A stretch of 64,000 bases of DNA from Paenibacillus radicis (ex Gao et al. 2016) (GTDB taxonomy: Bacteria > Bacillota > Bacilli > Paenibacillales > Paenibacillaceae): NCBI RefSeq assembly GCF_014641555.1, contig NZ_BMHY01000003.1:99061-163060 (forward strand), in the 5' to 3' direction. A program made the translations under genes and the position numbers. Every line of letters begins with the position of its first letter. Positions within the stretch are counted from its first letter, which is position 1. This document shows positions 33,566 through 40,763 of this stretch, in pieces. The notes below the pieces were generated by a model. The model saw nothing but the letters and a program-made list of their open reading frames with translations, was not told where the DNA came from and did no database searches.

Positions 33566-34482
33566 TATTCCCCCTGAGGCAGGAAGGCATTAGTATAGGC
33601 GCCCTTCCAACCATCGCGGTTCTTTAAGATGTCATGATCAGCCAGCCATTCCGCATAAGGGGCCATCAGCTCCGTTCTTTGCACGCCCCATACGCCGTTA
33701 TGCAGCCATGTTGGTGCAATAAGCGGCAGCGATCGTTCGATGAGACTGGCAGGGAAATAAGGAATAATGCGTTCATATAGCGGTGCAGCCTTCAACGGCT
33801 CAGCTGCCAATGCCTGAAAGCCCCGTGCCGTAGCTGCCAGAAATGCGCGTACTGTCTCCGGATCCCGTTTCGTTGCTTCTTCCTGTGTGCCGAGCAAATA
33901 GCTGTGATAAGGCGGTGCGCCAATCTCATCTACTGGCCATATGATGCGCTCTTCGTCCGGCACTGCCGTATCCATTAGAATTTCCCACGCCCAGTAGCTG
34001 CCGAAGGTCGCATCCGCCGCTCCTGCTGCAATAGCATCTGGAGTTAGCTCTCGTGCACCGCTGTTCACGATAATAATGCCGTCCGGATCTCCGCCATCGG
34101 CTTTCACCAGCTGACGGATCATTGCCAGTCCTCTCGGCGTCGGATTCATCGCAACCCGCTTCCCGCTCAAATCAGCCGGACGCCGGATTCCGGTGCTGCG
34201 AACCGTTTGCACCGTCTCCATCCCCCGGTGGTTAATCGCTGCTACGCCGATAACGACAGGCAGTTTCTCCCGCTGTACGAGAAGCCGGTTGCTGGGGAAG
34301 ATACCGAAATCGGCATCTCCTCTAGCCAGATACGCCAGTGTGTCTCCCCGTTCAGGGTCGTACACCGTAAATTCCACGTCCAGACCCGCTTCCTTATACC
34401 AGCCCTGCTCACGGGCATAATAGAATCCGGCGGCATTCGTCCAAGGATAAAAATATTCCAGCATCACTTTTACATTTTTCAT
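33565..34482 (-). CDS. Leaderless NMT1/THI5-like protein
   Basis: A 305-residue protein of the NMT1/THI5 binding-protein fold (VMLEYFYPWTNAAGFYYAREQGWYKEAGLDVEF, then YLARGDADFGI). It has no signal peptide and no lipobox; the fold begins at residue 4. It is a paralogue of the lipoprotein encoded upstream (34574-35584) and should stay in the cytosol. Relatives in fungi (THI5) make thiamine pyrimidine; bacterial relatives (ThiY) bind its precursors. It is coupled to the kinase gene, so it may be a cytosolic ligand carrier, a sensor or an enzyme. The C-x3-type Cys cluster of fungal THI5 is absent. Confidence 0.78.
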   Translation of the reverse strand: MKNVKVMLEYFYPWTNAAGFYYAREQGWYKEAGLDVEFTVYDPERGDTLAYLARGDADFGIFPSNRLLVQREKLPVVIGVAAINHRGMETVQTVRSTGIRRPADLSGKRVAMNPTPRGLAMIRQLVKADGGDPDGIIIVNSGARELTPDAIAAGAADATFGSYWAWEILMDTAVPDEERIIWPVDEIGAPPYHSYLLGTQEEATKRDPETVRAFLAATARGFQALAAEPLKAAPLYERIIPYFPASLIERSLPLIAPTWLHNGVWGVQRTELMAPYAEWLADHDILKNRDGWKGAYTNAFLPQGE

Positions 34483-34573
34483 ACGGCAACATCCTTTTCT
34501 TTAAGGTCTGTTTCTTGGCATGCGATTTCCCTATAAAACGTCTATCTAATGGCGCTCCGGCTCGGCTGCTCAC

Positions 34574-35584
34574 TTACTTCGGCAAAAACTCGTTTGTGAA
34601 AGCATCCTCCGGCTTCAAATCCGATTCCAGTAGTCCTCTGTTCTTCAGAAACTGTGCGTAAGCACTCCATACTTCCGTCTTCATCTGCCCCCAAGCAGGC
34701 GCATCTGCAATGTACTGAGCGGCTAGAAACTTCTGGCTTTCCACAGCAAGCTGCTTGTCGATCTCGGGCGCATGCTTCAGCAGCAGCTCAGCGCTCTCCT
34801 CCGGATGATCAATGGCGTACTGATAGCCCTCTTGTGTAGCCTTCAAGAACTTGCGCACTTTCTCTGGATCTTTGGCGATCGTCTTCGTCCCCGTGATCAG
34901 AATAGGTGTGTAATAATCGAGTGCAGGATCAAGATCCCTCGCCGGAATATAGGTCAAGTCAACGCCTTTCAGTTTAGCTTTCACGCCGGTCCAGCCTTCG
35001 AAAATCCACGCAAAATCTACATTTTTCAGCGTGGCGGCGAAGAAATCATCGTTGCCGATATCCACATGCTTCAGCTTGCTATAATCGGCTCCGTTCTTTT
35101 CCATAACGGCTTGAAGAATCGCTTCCTCAGAAGGGGAGCCCCAGCCGCCGTAAAATTTGCCTTCGAAGTCTTTGACGCTGTTAATATTTTTATCCTTAGG
35201 CGCCGCGAAGCCGGAGGTGTTATGCTGAATAATGGTCGCAACTGCCTTAATCGGCAGCGGATTTTTACTTGTTAATGCGAAGGTAACGTCCTCCTGATAG
35301 CTAACGCCAAAGTCGCCTTTCCCCGCTGCAATTAGAGTCGAAGTTGTGCCTTCGGACGGCTGCACAATTTCTACATCCAGCCCTTCATCCTTGTAGTAGC
35401 CCTTCTCAAGCGCAACATATAACCCGGTATGGTTCGTATTTGGCGTCCAGTCGAGAATGACTGTTGTTCGCTCCAGCCCTTTCCCTCCTGCACTTTCTTG
35501 CTTTGATTCATTGCTGCCGCAAGCGGATAATACCGCTATCGACACCATCCCCAAACTGAGCAGTAACAATAAGCTCCGTTTCAT
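34574..35584 (-). CDS. ABC transporter substrate-binding lipoprotein (ThiY/NMT1-THI5 type)
   Basis: The 336-residue protein has the lipoprotein signal [18 protein letters not shown] and lipobox LSACGS. The mature fold opens [37 protein letters not shown], which is highly typical of ThiY, the N-formyl-aminopyrimidine-binding protein. The ATG at 35584 is preceded by AGGAGAAGG. No TPP riboswitch is seen in the leader. Instead a MerR-class promoter lies 65-100 bp upstream. The ligand may be a thiamine pyrimidine precursor or another small aromatic. Confidence 0.87.
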   Translation of the reverse strand: MKRSLLLLLSLGMVSIAVLSACGSNESKQESAGGKGLERTTVILDWTPNTNHTGLYVALEKGYYKDEGLDVEIVQPSEGTTSTLIAAGKGDFGVSYQEDVTFALTSKNPLPIKAVATIIQHNTSGFAAPKDKNINSVKDFEGKFYGGWGSPSEEAILQAVMEKNGADYSKLKHVDIGNDDFFAATLKNVDFAWIFEGWTGVKAKLKGVDLTYIPARDLDPALDYYTPILITGTKTIAKDPEKVRKFLKATQEGYQYAIDHPEESAELLLKHAPEIDKQLAVESQKFLAAQYIADAPAWGQMKTEVWSAYAQFLKNRGLLESDLKPEDAFTNEFLPK

Positions 35585-35655
35585 ATCGCAATCCTTCTCC
35601 TCTCGTCGTTGCAAAAATAAATTCTATTCCGATAGATTTAATATGGTATGAAAAA

Positions 35656-35686
35656 ATAATAACCCTCCATTCGACTGGAGGGTCAA
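35656..35686 (-). promoter_or_regulatory. MerR-class promoter of the THI5-like transporter operon
   Basis: On the minus strand TTGACC (-35, 35686-35681) and TATTAT (-10, 35661-35656) are 19 bp apart. The spacer contains the dyad ACCCTCCA-N6-TGGAGGGT (35683-35662). An overlong 19-bp spacer filled by a dyad is the hallmark of promoters activated by MerR regulators through DNA distortion. The dyad could also form a hairpin, but no minus-strand gene lies upstream to need a terminator. Confidence 0.72.
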
Positions 35687-35769
35687 GCGTTTTATTCGCT
35701 TTTATGCCAATATAGAAAGAGTTGGACTCATTTTAATGGAAGGCTAGACCACGAAGGAGGGAAAAACAT

Positions 35770-36459
35770 ATGCATATCGCATTGCTGGATTGGGACAATA
35801 CGCTGCACCGGGGCTATACCATATATGGATTAGCAGATTATTTAATGGAGAAAGGAATCGTGACGCGCGAGCTGCTTCATCACTTTAAGGAGCTGGAACA
35901 GCTTTATTTGACCGGCGGCATTTCCTATGCCGAATATACGGAGCGGACTTGCGAGTCATTCGCCCAGGGTTTGACCGGCTGCTCTGCACTTCTTTATAAG
36001 GAAGCGGTGCAGTCCTATCGTCCTTTTAATGAAGCTGCCTTATATGAAGACGTCCATGCGTTATTTCATTTGCTTAAAAAGCACAACGTCCATACCTATC
36101 TCGTAAGCGGAGCGCCGTTTGACGTGCTGAACACCTATGCCGAGGAGTTTGACCTTCGAGGCATATTCGCCTTTCAGCTCGAAGTATCGGGCGATACGCT
36201 GACAGGTCGCGTCTCTAGCAACTATGGTCTGGACAAAGAGCGAATTCTAAGCCATCCGCTCTTACAAGCTCCAGGTGCCGTTCACCTGCTCAGCATGGGA
36301 GACGCCGTCGCTGACATTCCACTGCTTGATCACAGCCTTATTCCTATTGTTGTAGGGAAGCAGCGTCTAGCCTTGCGCCCGGATTCGGATGCTATCCATT
36401 TTACCGGGGAGAAGTGGAATTTGGAGCTGCTGGAGGAGCGGATTAGAGGAATTGGTTGA
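35770..36459 (+). CDS. HAD-superfamily phosphatase (subfamily IB, SerB-like)
   Basis: The 229-residue protein has all HAD motifs: DWDNT near residue 7 (nucleophile and acid/base Asp), SGAPFDV (motif II Ser), Lys in LDKERI (motif III) and GDAVADIPLL (motif IV). The four-helix cap after motif I points to subfamily IB, which includes phosphoserine phosphatases. The substrate is unknown. AAGGAGGG precedes the ATG. It faces away from the THI5-like operon. Confidence 0.87.
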   Translation: MHIALLDWDNTLHRGYTIYGLADYLMEKGIVTRELLHHFKELEQLYLTGGISYAEYTERTCESFAQGLTGCSALLYKEAVQSYRPFNEAALYEDVHALFHLLKKHNVHTYLVSGAPFDVLNTYAEEFDLRGIFAFQLEVSGDTLTGRVSSNYGLDKERILSHPLLQAPGAVHLLSMGDAVADIPLLDHSLIPIVVGKQRLALRPDSDAIHFTGEKWNLELLEERIRGIG

Positions 36460-36483
36460 AATTGTTCGTTCTATTATCCATTG

Positions 36484-36528
36484 CAAAAAACATCGCCTAA
36501 GAGTAAATAAACCGCAGGCGATGTTTGG
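36484..36528 (-). terminator. Terminator between convergent genes
   Basis: An 11-bp stem AAACATCGCCT/AGGCGATGTTT with the tail TTTTTTGC on the minus strand. It mainly serves the small membrane protein gene ending at 36564. Confidence 0.8.
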
Positions 36529-36563
36529 AGTTATGGGCCAATTTGCTGCCGAAAATTGCGACA

Positions 36564-36926
36564 TTATTTTATCTCGTTAATTACATATTCATTTAGTTTG
36601 TTCAGTCTATCCGTTACAAACATAATCTCTCGATTTTTTATTTTCATTAGTACATAAAGCGGAGTTTCTACGACATGAATTCTTTTGTCTGGCATATCCA
36701 TAACTCCAATGCTATACCCGCTTATCCGATGTTTCGGATCATTTATTTCTTCCATATATTTTTGCTGGAAATCTTCACTGTTGTTTGGAACGTTATAGAC
36801 TAGGAGAGTGTATTTAGGCTTCTGATCGTAAAATGATAATAATAGCAGGGCACCCAAAAATGCGACTGCGATTGAGATGCCCAAATAAAACAAGTACTTA
36901 TTAATTCGATTGGTCGGGTTATTCAT
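36564..36926 (-). CDS. Small single-pass membrane protein, unknown function
   Basis: The 120-residue protein has one N-terminal membrane helix (residues about 11-32, YLFYLGISIAVAFLGALLLLSF) and an extracytoplasmic, mostly beta-type domain (YTLLVYNVPN..., RIHVVETPLYVLMKIKNREIMFV). I do not recognise the family. The DNA is slightly AT-rich. It stands alone between a terminator and the lipase promoter. Confidence 0.65.
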   Translation of the reverse strand: MNNPTNRINKYLFYLGISIAVAFLGALLLLSFYDQKPKYTLLVYNVPNNSEDFQQKYMEEINDPKHRISGYSIGVMDMPDKRIHVVETPLYVLMKIKNREIMFVTDRLNKLNEYVINEIK

Positions 36927-37015
36927 CGCTTTCTTCTTCCCTCCATTGTTTATAGAATGCTTTGCAATATAATAGCAGTTTAGAGAAAGTTAATAACTTA
37001 GAGATTGAAAAAGAC

Positions 37016-37046
37016 TTGAATCTTCAGCTACTGGAGATTGTAAGAT
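37016..37046 (+). promoter_or_regulatory. Promoter with 21-bp dyad before the lipase-like gene
   Basis: TTGAAT (37016-37021) and TAAGAT (37041-37046) are 19 bp apart. The spacer and the end of the -35 are covered by a 21-bp near-palindrome (37019-37039). It matches the perfect palindrome at 39583-39603 at 19 of 21 positions. The layout fits activation by the MerR regulator encoded at 38559-39554. A short AGCTAGC repeat follows at 37054-37071. Confidence 0.62.
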
Positions 37047-37097
37047 TTGATTTAGCTAGCAGCTAGCAGCTTACTCAAATGTGGAGGTTCAAATCTT

Positions 37098-38531
37098 ATG
37101 AGGTCTTTGGAAATTTTATTTATTGTCATTAATATTTTGCTGACGGGCTGGCTTATATTTGCTAAAAACAAGCCGCAGCGTTTTCTCCTAATCGGGTTCG
37201 GCGTTTCCGCCATCTTTATGCTGATACATGGGGTTATAGAGGGCATGCGCTTGCCGATGATTCCTGCTTATGTGTTGACGGCATTGCCTCTCATCCTTTT
37301 CGTTGTCAGATCAATACCCAAGTCCGGAAAAGCTGAAGAACGCACAGCCCGTAAAGGTTCAAAGCTAAAGCTTATCGCAATAACAGCACTGGCGGTTATT
37401 TATTCAGCTGTAACCGTAGCACTGCCAATCCTGATTCCGGTATTCACCTTCAATAAGCCGGCAGGTCCCTATAAAATCGGCACAGTGGCCTATGATTGGA
37501 AAGATAATTCACGGGATGAAATTCTGACGTCTGATCCGGATGATAAACGCGAGTTAATGGTACAAATCTGGTATCCTGCTGATGCCAAAGCAAAAGGAAA
37601 GAAACAGGCTTATCATACTAACGTCGATGCGTTCGCTGAAGGCTATAGTAAAATGTTTAGTTTCCCTAAGCTGCTGTTTACTTCTCTAGGCTATGTTAAA
37701 ACGCATGCCATCGAGAAAGCAGAAATTTCTAATGCGGAGCCGTCCTTCCCGGTGCTCATTTTTTCACACGGCCTGACTGGTAATAAAATGCAGAATACCT
37801 TCCAGCTCGAGCAATTGGTTAGTCAAGGTTATATCGTAGTCGGCATCGACCACACCTATAGCAGCACCGCTTCGGTTTTCCCGGACGGTCGTGTGGCCGC
37901 TTTACAGCTGCCAGAAATTAAAAAATTCTCCGATTTGGATAAAGCAAATGAACAATGGGTTGAAGATGCCAAGTTTGTACTGGATCAGGTGGAGCAACTG
38001 GCGGCCAATGATCCGGAGAAGCGTTTTACCGGCCGGATGGATATGAATAATGTCGGCATGTTCGGACACTCCTTCGGCGGAGCAACAAGCGTGCAAGTGT
38101 TAATGACAGATTCAAGAATTAAAGCGGCGATCAATATGGACGGAGCGTTATATGGTGAACTTCGTATTCCGGAAGATGGGCTGAAGAAGCCGTTTATGAT
38201 GATGAGTGCAGATTCCAGCGTAGAGAATTTGAAGACCCCGACAGGCAATGAGCTGGATATGTCGAAGGAAATTTGGCCGCGATTCGCACATATAACTACA
38301 GGCGGCAGCTACTGGTTGATTCTGAACAAGACGAATCACCTCAGCTTTACCGATATGGTCCTGTTCTCGCCGTTATTTCAATTGATGCAAGGAAGCAATA
38401 TCCGGGAAGCATTAGGCCTCATTAACGATTATTCGCTGGATTTCTTCGATCATTATTTAAAAAACAAGCCAACAAGGCTATTGGAGCAAAATATCGGCGA
38501 ACATCCAGAATTTACGCTGCAAAGAGGCTAA
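37098..38531 (+). CDS. Membrane-anchored alpha/beta hydrolase (PAF-acetylhydrolase-like)
   Basis: A 477-residue protein. Four membrane helices occupy residues about 5-135. The hydrolase domain follows from about 145 to 465. It has the nucleophile elbow GHSFGG, the oxyanion strand FSHGLTGNK and the late His in TNHLSFTD. An Asp in INMDGALYG is the probable third member. The domain resembles bacterial platelet-activating-factor acetylhydrolase and dienelactone-hydrolase-like lipases, so it may cleave short or oxidised acyl chains of lipids. GGAGG stands before the ATG. A MerR-type operator lies in its promoter. Confidence 0.82.
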   Translation: MRSLEILFIVINILLTGWLIFAKNKPQRFLLIGFGVSAIFMLIHGVIEGMRLPMIPAYVLTALPLILFVVRSIPKSGKAEERTARKGSKLKLIAITALAVIYSAVTVALPILIPVFTFNKPAGPYKIGTVAYDWKDNSRDEILTSDPDDKRELMVQIWYPADAKAKGKKQAYHTNVDAFAEGYSKMFSFPKLLFTSLGYVKTHAIEKAEISNAEPSFPVLIFSHGLTGNKMQNTFQLEQLVSQGYIVVGIDHTYSSTASVFPDGRVAALQLPEIKKFSDLDKANEQWVEDAKFVLDQVEQLAANDPEKRFTGRMDMNNVGMFGHSFGGATSVQVLMTDSRIKAAINMDGALYGELRIPEDGLKKPFMMMSADSSVENLKTPTGNELDMSKEIWPRFAHITTGGSYWLILNKTNHLSFTDMVLFSPLFQLMQGSNIREALGLINDYSLDFFDHYLKNKPTRLLEQNIGEHPEFTLQRG

Positions 38532-38544
38532 AAGACACCATACG

Positions 38545-38580
38545 AACAGCCCGTGAGCCTAGCTTTCGGGTTGTTTGTTT
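38545..38580 (+). terminator. Terminator of the lipase-like gene
   Basis: AACAGCCCG pairs with CGGGTTGTT and is followed by TGTTTTCTTG. It overlaps the end of the convergent MerR gene. Confidence 0.7.
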
Positions 38581-39554
38581 TCTTGTTCGGATTGCATCTT
38601 TCGCTGCAAGTTTTGAATAAATACGTTGTTTCCTTCTGCGAGCAAGTTTAACTGCGGGCTCATAATGGCACACAACCGGTTGACACGATCAATAAGAGGC
38701 GTACTGGTTAACTCGACATGTTCCATGTAAGTATTAAGGAACTCCAGGTTATAAATCGTTTGCTCCGTATTGCTATAGAGCGCCAGCGACTCCTCAATAA
38801 TCGCCTGAACCTCGGGGCTGTCGGCAGACTTTTTGTTCTCCAGCGCTTTGGTCAATCGGACATAAAACTGATCCAGCTTCTTAATCCACGTATCGGCATC
38901 ATAACGGGGCTGAAGCTCTTTCACAATGAACGAGAAGTCCGTGTTTTTTGTATCTTCAAGAAATTGCCGATCGTTAATAATTTCCTGCAGCTCATTCCAA
39001 GCCGCTATTTGTTGAGCGGTTGTTTTCTCTTGATTAACAATATATTTATTAAAGTAATGCAGCATCGGACTCTGCCATTCTGCAGGAACTCCGTTAAAGA
39101 GATCGCCAGCCTCCACTCTCTCGGCAATAAACCGGTTTCTCTTTTCAACATTTGATGCTTTGGCTTGGACAAGATCGTAAAGGTAACGCATCGAATCCCC
39201 TTCCCCTTGTCCCTGCTTCGCTTGCTGTAAAATCGAGATCATATTGGTTAACGCGCTGGCCTGAATCGAGAGCGATTCAATCTGCCAGTCGAGTGCCTTG
39301 TCGACCGATAAGTTTCCAGAGAACAGCTGGCTAATCTCTTCGATGCTGAAATCCAGGTAACGCAGTGTTGCCGTCAATTCCAAACGCCAAATATCTTCTG
39401 CCGTATAGAGACGATGACCTCCCTCTGTATGACTGGAGGGCTTTACTAACCCGATCTCATCATAATAACGGATATTTCTGACCTTGGATCCAATCATTTT
39501 GGCTACTTTCCCAATTGAATAGGTTTCCGGCGCCATGTCGTCGTTTGAGTGCAA
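38559..39554 (-). CDS. MerR-family regulator with long helical C-terminal region
   Basis: The protein has about 331 residues. The N-terminal MerR winged helix (TYSIGKVAKMIGSKVRNIRYYDEIG; HRLYTAEDIWRLEL) is followed by a dimer helix and about 200 residues of helix-rich sequence that I do not assign to a known ligand domain. A TTG at 39554 has GGAGG at ideal spacing. ATG at 39536 or a longer reading to 39578 are alternatives. A perfect 21-bp palindrome lies 28 bp upstream, and a near-identical site occurs before the convergent lipase-like gene, so it probably controls itself and that gene. Confidence 0.8.
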   Translation of the reverse strand: MHSNDDMAPETYSIGKVAKMIGSKVRNIRYYDEIGLVKPSSHTEGGHRLYTAEDIWRLELTATLRYLDFSIEEISQLFSGNLSVDKALDWQIESLSIQASALTNMISILQQAKQGQGEGDSMRYLYDLVQAKASNVEKRNRFIAERVEAGDLFNGVPAEWQSPMLHYFNKYIVNQEKTTAQQIAAWNELQEIINDRQFLEDTKNTDFSFIVKELQPRYDADTWIKKLDQFYVRLTKALENKKSADSPEVQAIIEESLALYSNTEQTIYNLEFLNTYMEHVELTSTPLIDRVNRLCAIMSPQLNLLAEGNNVFIQNLQRKMQSEQENKQPES

Positions 39555-39582
39555 GGAATCCGCCTCCAAAATAATCAATTAC

Positions 39583-39603
39583 AATCTTCAGCTGCTGAAG
39601 ATT
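39583..39603. promoter_or_regulatory. Perfect 21-bp palindrome, probable MerR autoregulatory operator
   Basis: Arms AATCTTCAGC and GCTGAAGATT surround a single central base. The site lies in the divergent region between the MerR gene and the membrane-protein gene at 39739. The same sequence with two changes is found at 37019-37039. Confidence 0.65.
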
Positions 39604-39738
39604 CATTACAATTATACTGTGTGGAGGAGGCGATTGCCCAATAGTACGGAAGCGACTTTAGGCAGTTACAGCGGACAACATTCATATGGTAATATATAAA
39701 TGAAAATTTTGGAAGTGATGTTCGGGAGGTACATGCCA

Positions 39739-40629
39739 ATGAGTGATACTGCGAAGGGTCATCACAAGCACGGGGAGCAAGCGCATATCGATATGCTGCC
39801 GCTGTTCTCCACCACCGACACTGGCGTGAAAATGACTTCTCTCCTGCCAGGGAGCCAAGTCGGACGTGTGGCTCCGGTGCTGCCGTGGCTGTTTGCAGCC
39901 TCGGTACTGTGGGCGCTGACAGGCTCCGTGCCGTTCGGCGCCCTGCTTGGCCTGGCGCCGACACCGGAGATCAGCAAGCTCCTCGGTCATCCTGTCACGG
40001 TGGGCGTCGCCGTGGTGCTGTTTTTCGTCGTAATCGGCGTGACTGGCGGCGTGTACTCACGAGGGGTCGAGCAATTCGGACAAATCAGGGTCGCCGGCCT
40101 GTTTGCGACGCTGGCGATCGCAGGAGGTCTCTTCGCAGGTGCGGGAGCCCTTCTGCTCTGGACGCTGACAAACAATCCATCACGCCCCTTCGACCTCGAA
40201 GCCATAGTTACTTCCCCAACAATCCCGCCAGAGCTCGGAGCAGTCGTCGGGGCTTGCTTCGCCCTCTTGGCTGCCTACATGCTCTTGAGGCTGCCCGTCT
40301 CAATCGCCCACGCCCGGCGGCGTCAGGCGGACATCCAGCGGCTTCGCGCGGAAGGTTCCTCCTTCATCGGGACGTTGACCGCCGTGAAATTCACTAACAG
40401 TTGGCTCTTGAATTACCCTATGTTCAAGGTAAAAGTAAGTTATATCTCGAGCGGTGCTCCTCGTGTCGTCTCAGCGCGCATGCGCACCACCGCCGACCGA
40501 GTTCCCGTCATCGGCTCGCGTATGCTCGTGCTGACGGACAATCGCGGAACCACCCTAGTGGAGCTGGACCCCTCCAATGAAACAGCTTTCGAGGTGGACG
40601 CAGGCAAATACACCGCACCGGACGGTTAA
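39739..40629 (+). CDS. Multi-pass membrane protein with C-terminal DUF3592-like domain
   Basis: A 296-residue protein with about four membrane helices (residues about 45-65, 85-110, 120-150 and 180-200) after a polar, His-rich N-terminus. A soluble end portion (GTLTAVKFTNSWLLNYPMFKVKVSY...) resembles the beta domain of DUF3592-type proteins. Function is unknown. The ATG at 39739 has GGGAGG 9 bases upstream; the nearer ATG at 39733 is too close to it. The gene is GC-richer than its neighbours, which may reflect transfer or simply composition. Confidence 0.68.
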   Translation: MSDTAKGHHKHGEQAHIDMLPLFSTTDTGVKMTSLLPGSQVGRVAPVLPWLFAASVLWALTGSVPFGALLGLAPTPEISKLLGHPVTVGVAVVLFFVVIGVTGGVYSRGVEQFGQIRVAGLFATLAIAGGLFAGAGALLLWTLTNNPSRPFDLEAIVTSPTIPPELGAVVGACFALLAAYMLLRLPVSIAHARRRQADIQRLRAEGSSFIGTLTAVKFTNSWLLNYPMFKVKVSYISSGAPRVVSARMRTTADRVPVIGSRMLVLTDNRGTTLVELDPSNETAFEVDAGKYTAPDG

Positions 40630-40655
40630 TTTTTTCTTCGGTCCTATAATACACA

Positions 40656-40691
40656 AAAAGTCACATCAGAAATTAATCTGATGTGACTTTA
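40656..40691. terminator. Bidirectional terminator between the membrane-protein gene and thrS
   Basis: A perfect 13-bp stem AAAGTCACATCAG/CTGATGTGACTTT. The stem's own A/T ends and the flanking TTTTTGTG on the minus strand make it work both ways. Confidence 0.88.
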
Positions 40692-40763
40692 CCTGATATA
40701 CGTTTTGCAGGTTCAATCAAACCAGCAAAACTAGTTATTCATGCAAAACTTCCCTCTTCACTA

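Noticed and set aside
35662-35683. Dyad read as a rho-independent terminator
   Set aside because: No gene ends here on either strand: the gene on the left starts leftward and the one on the right starts rightward. The -35/-10 spacing explains the dyad better as an operator.
35585-35769. Possible TPP riboswitch ahead of the ThiY-like gene
   Set aside because: The conserved CUGAGA and ACCUGAUCUGG-type elements are not present on either strand.
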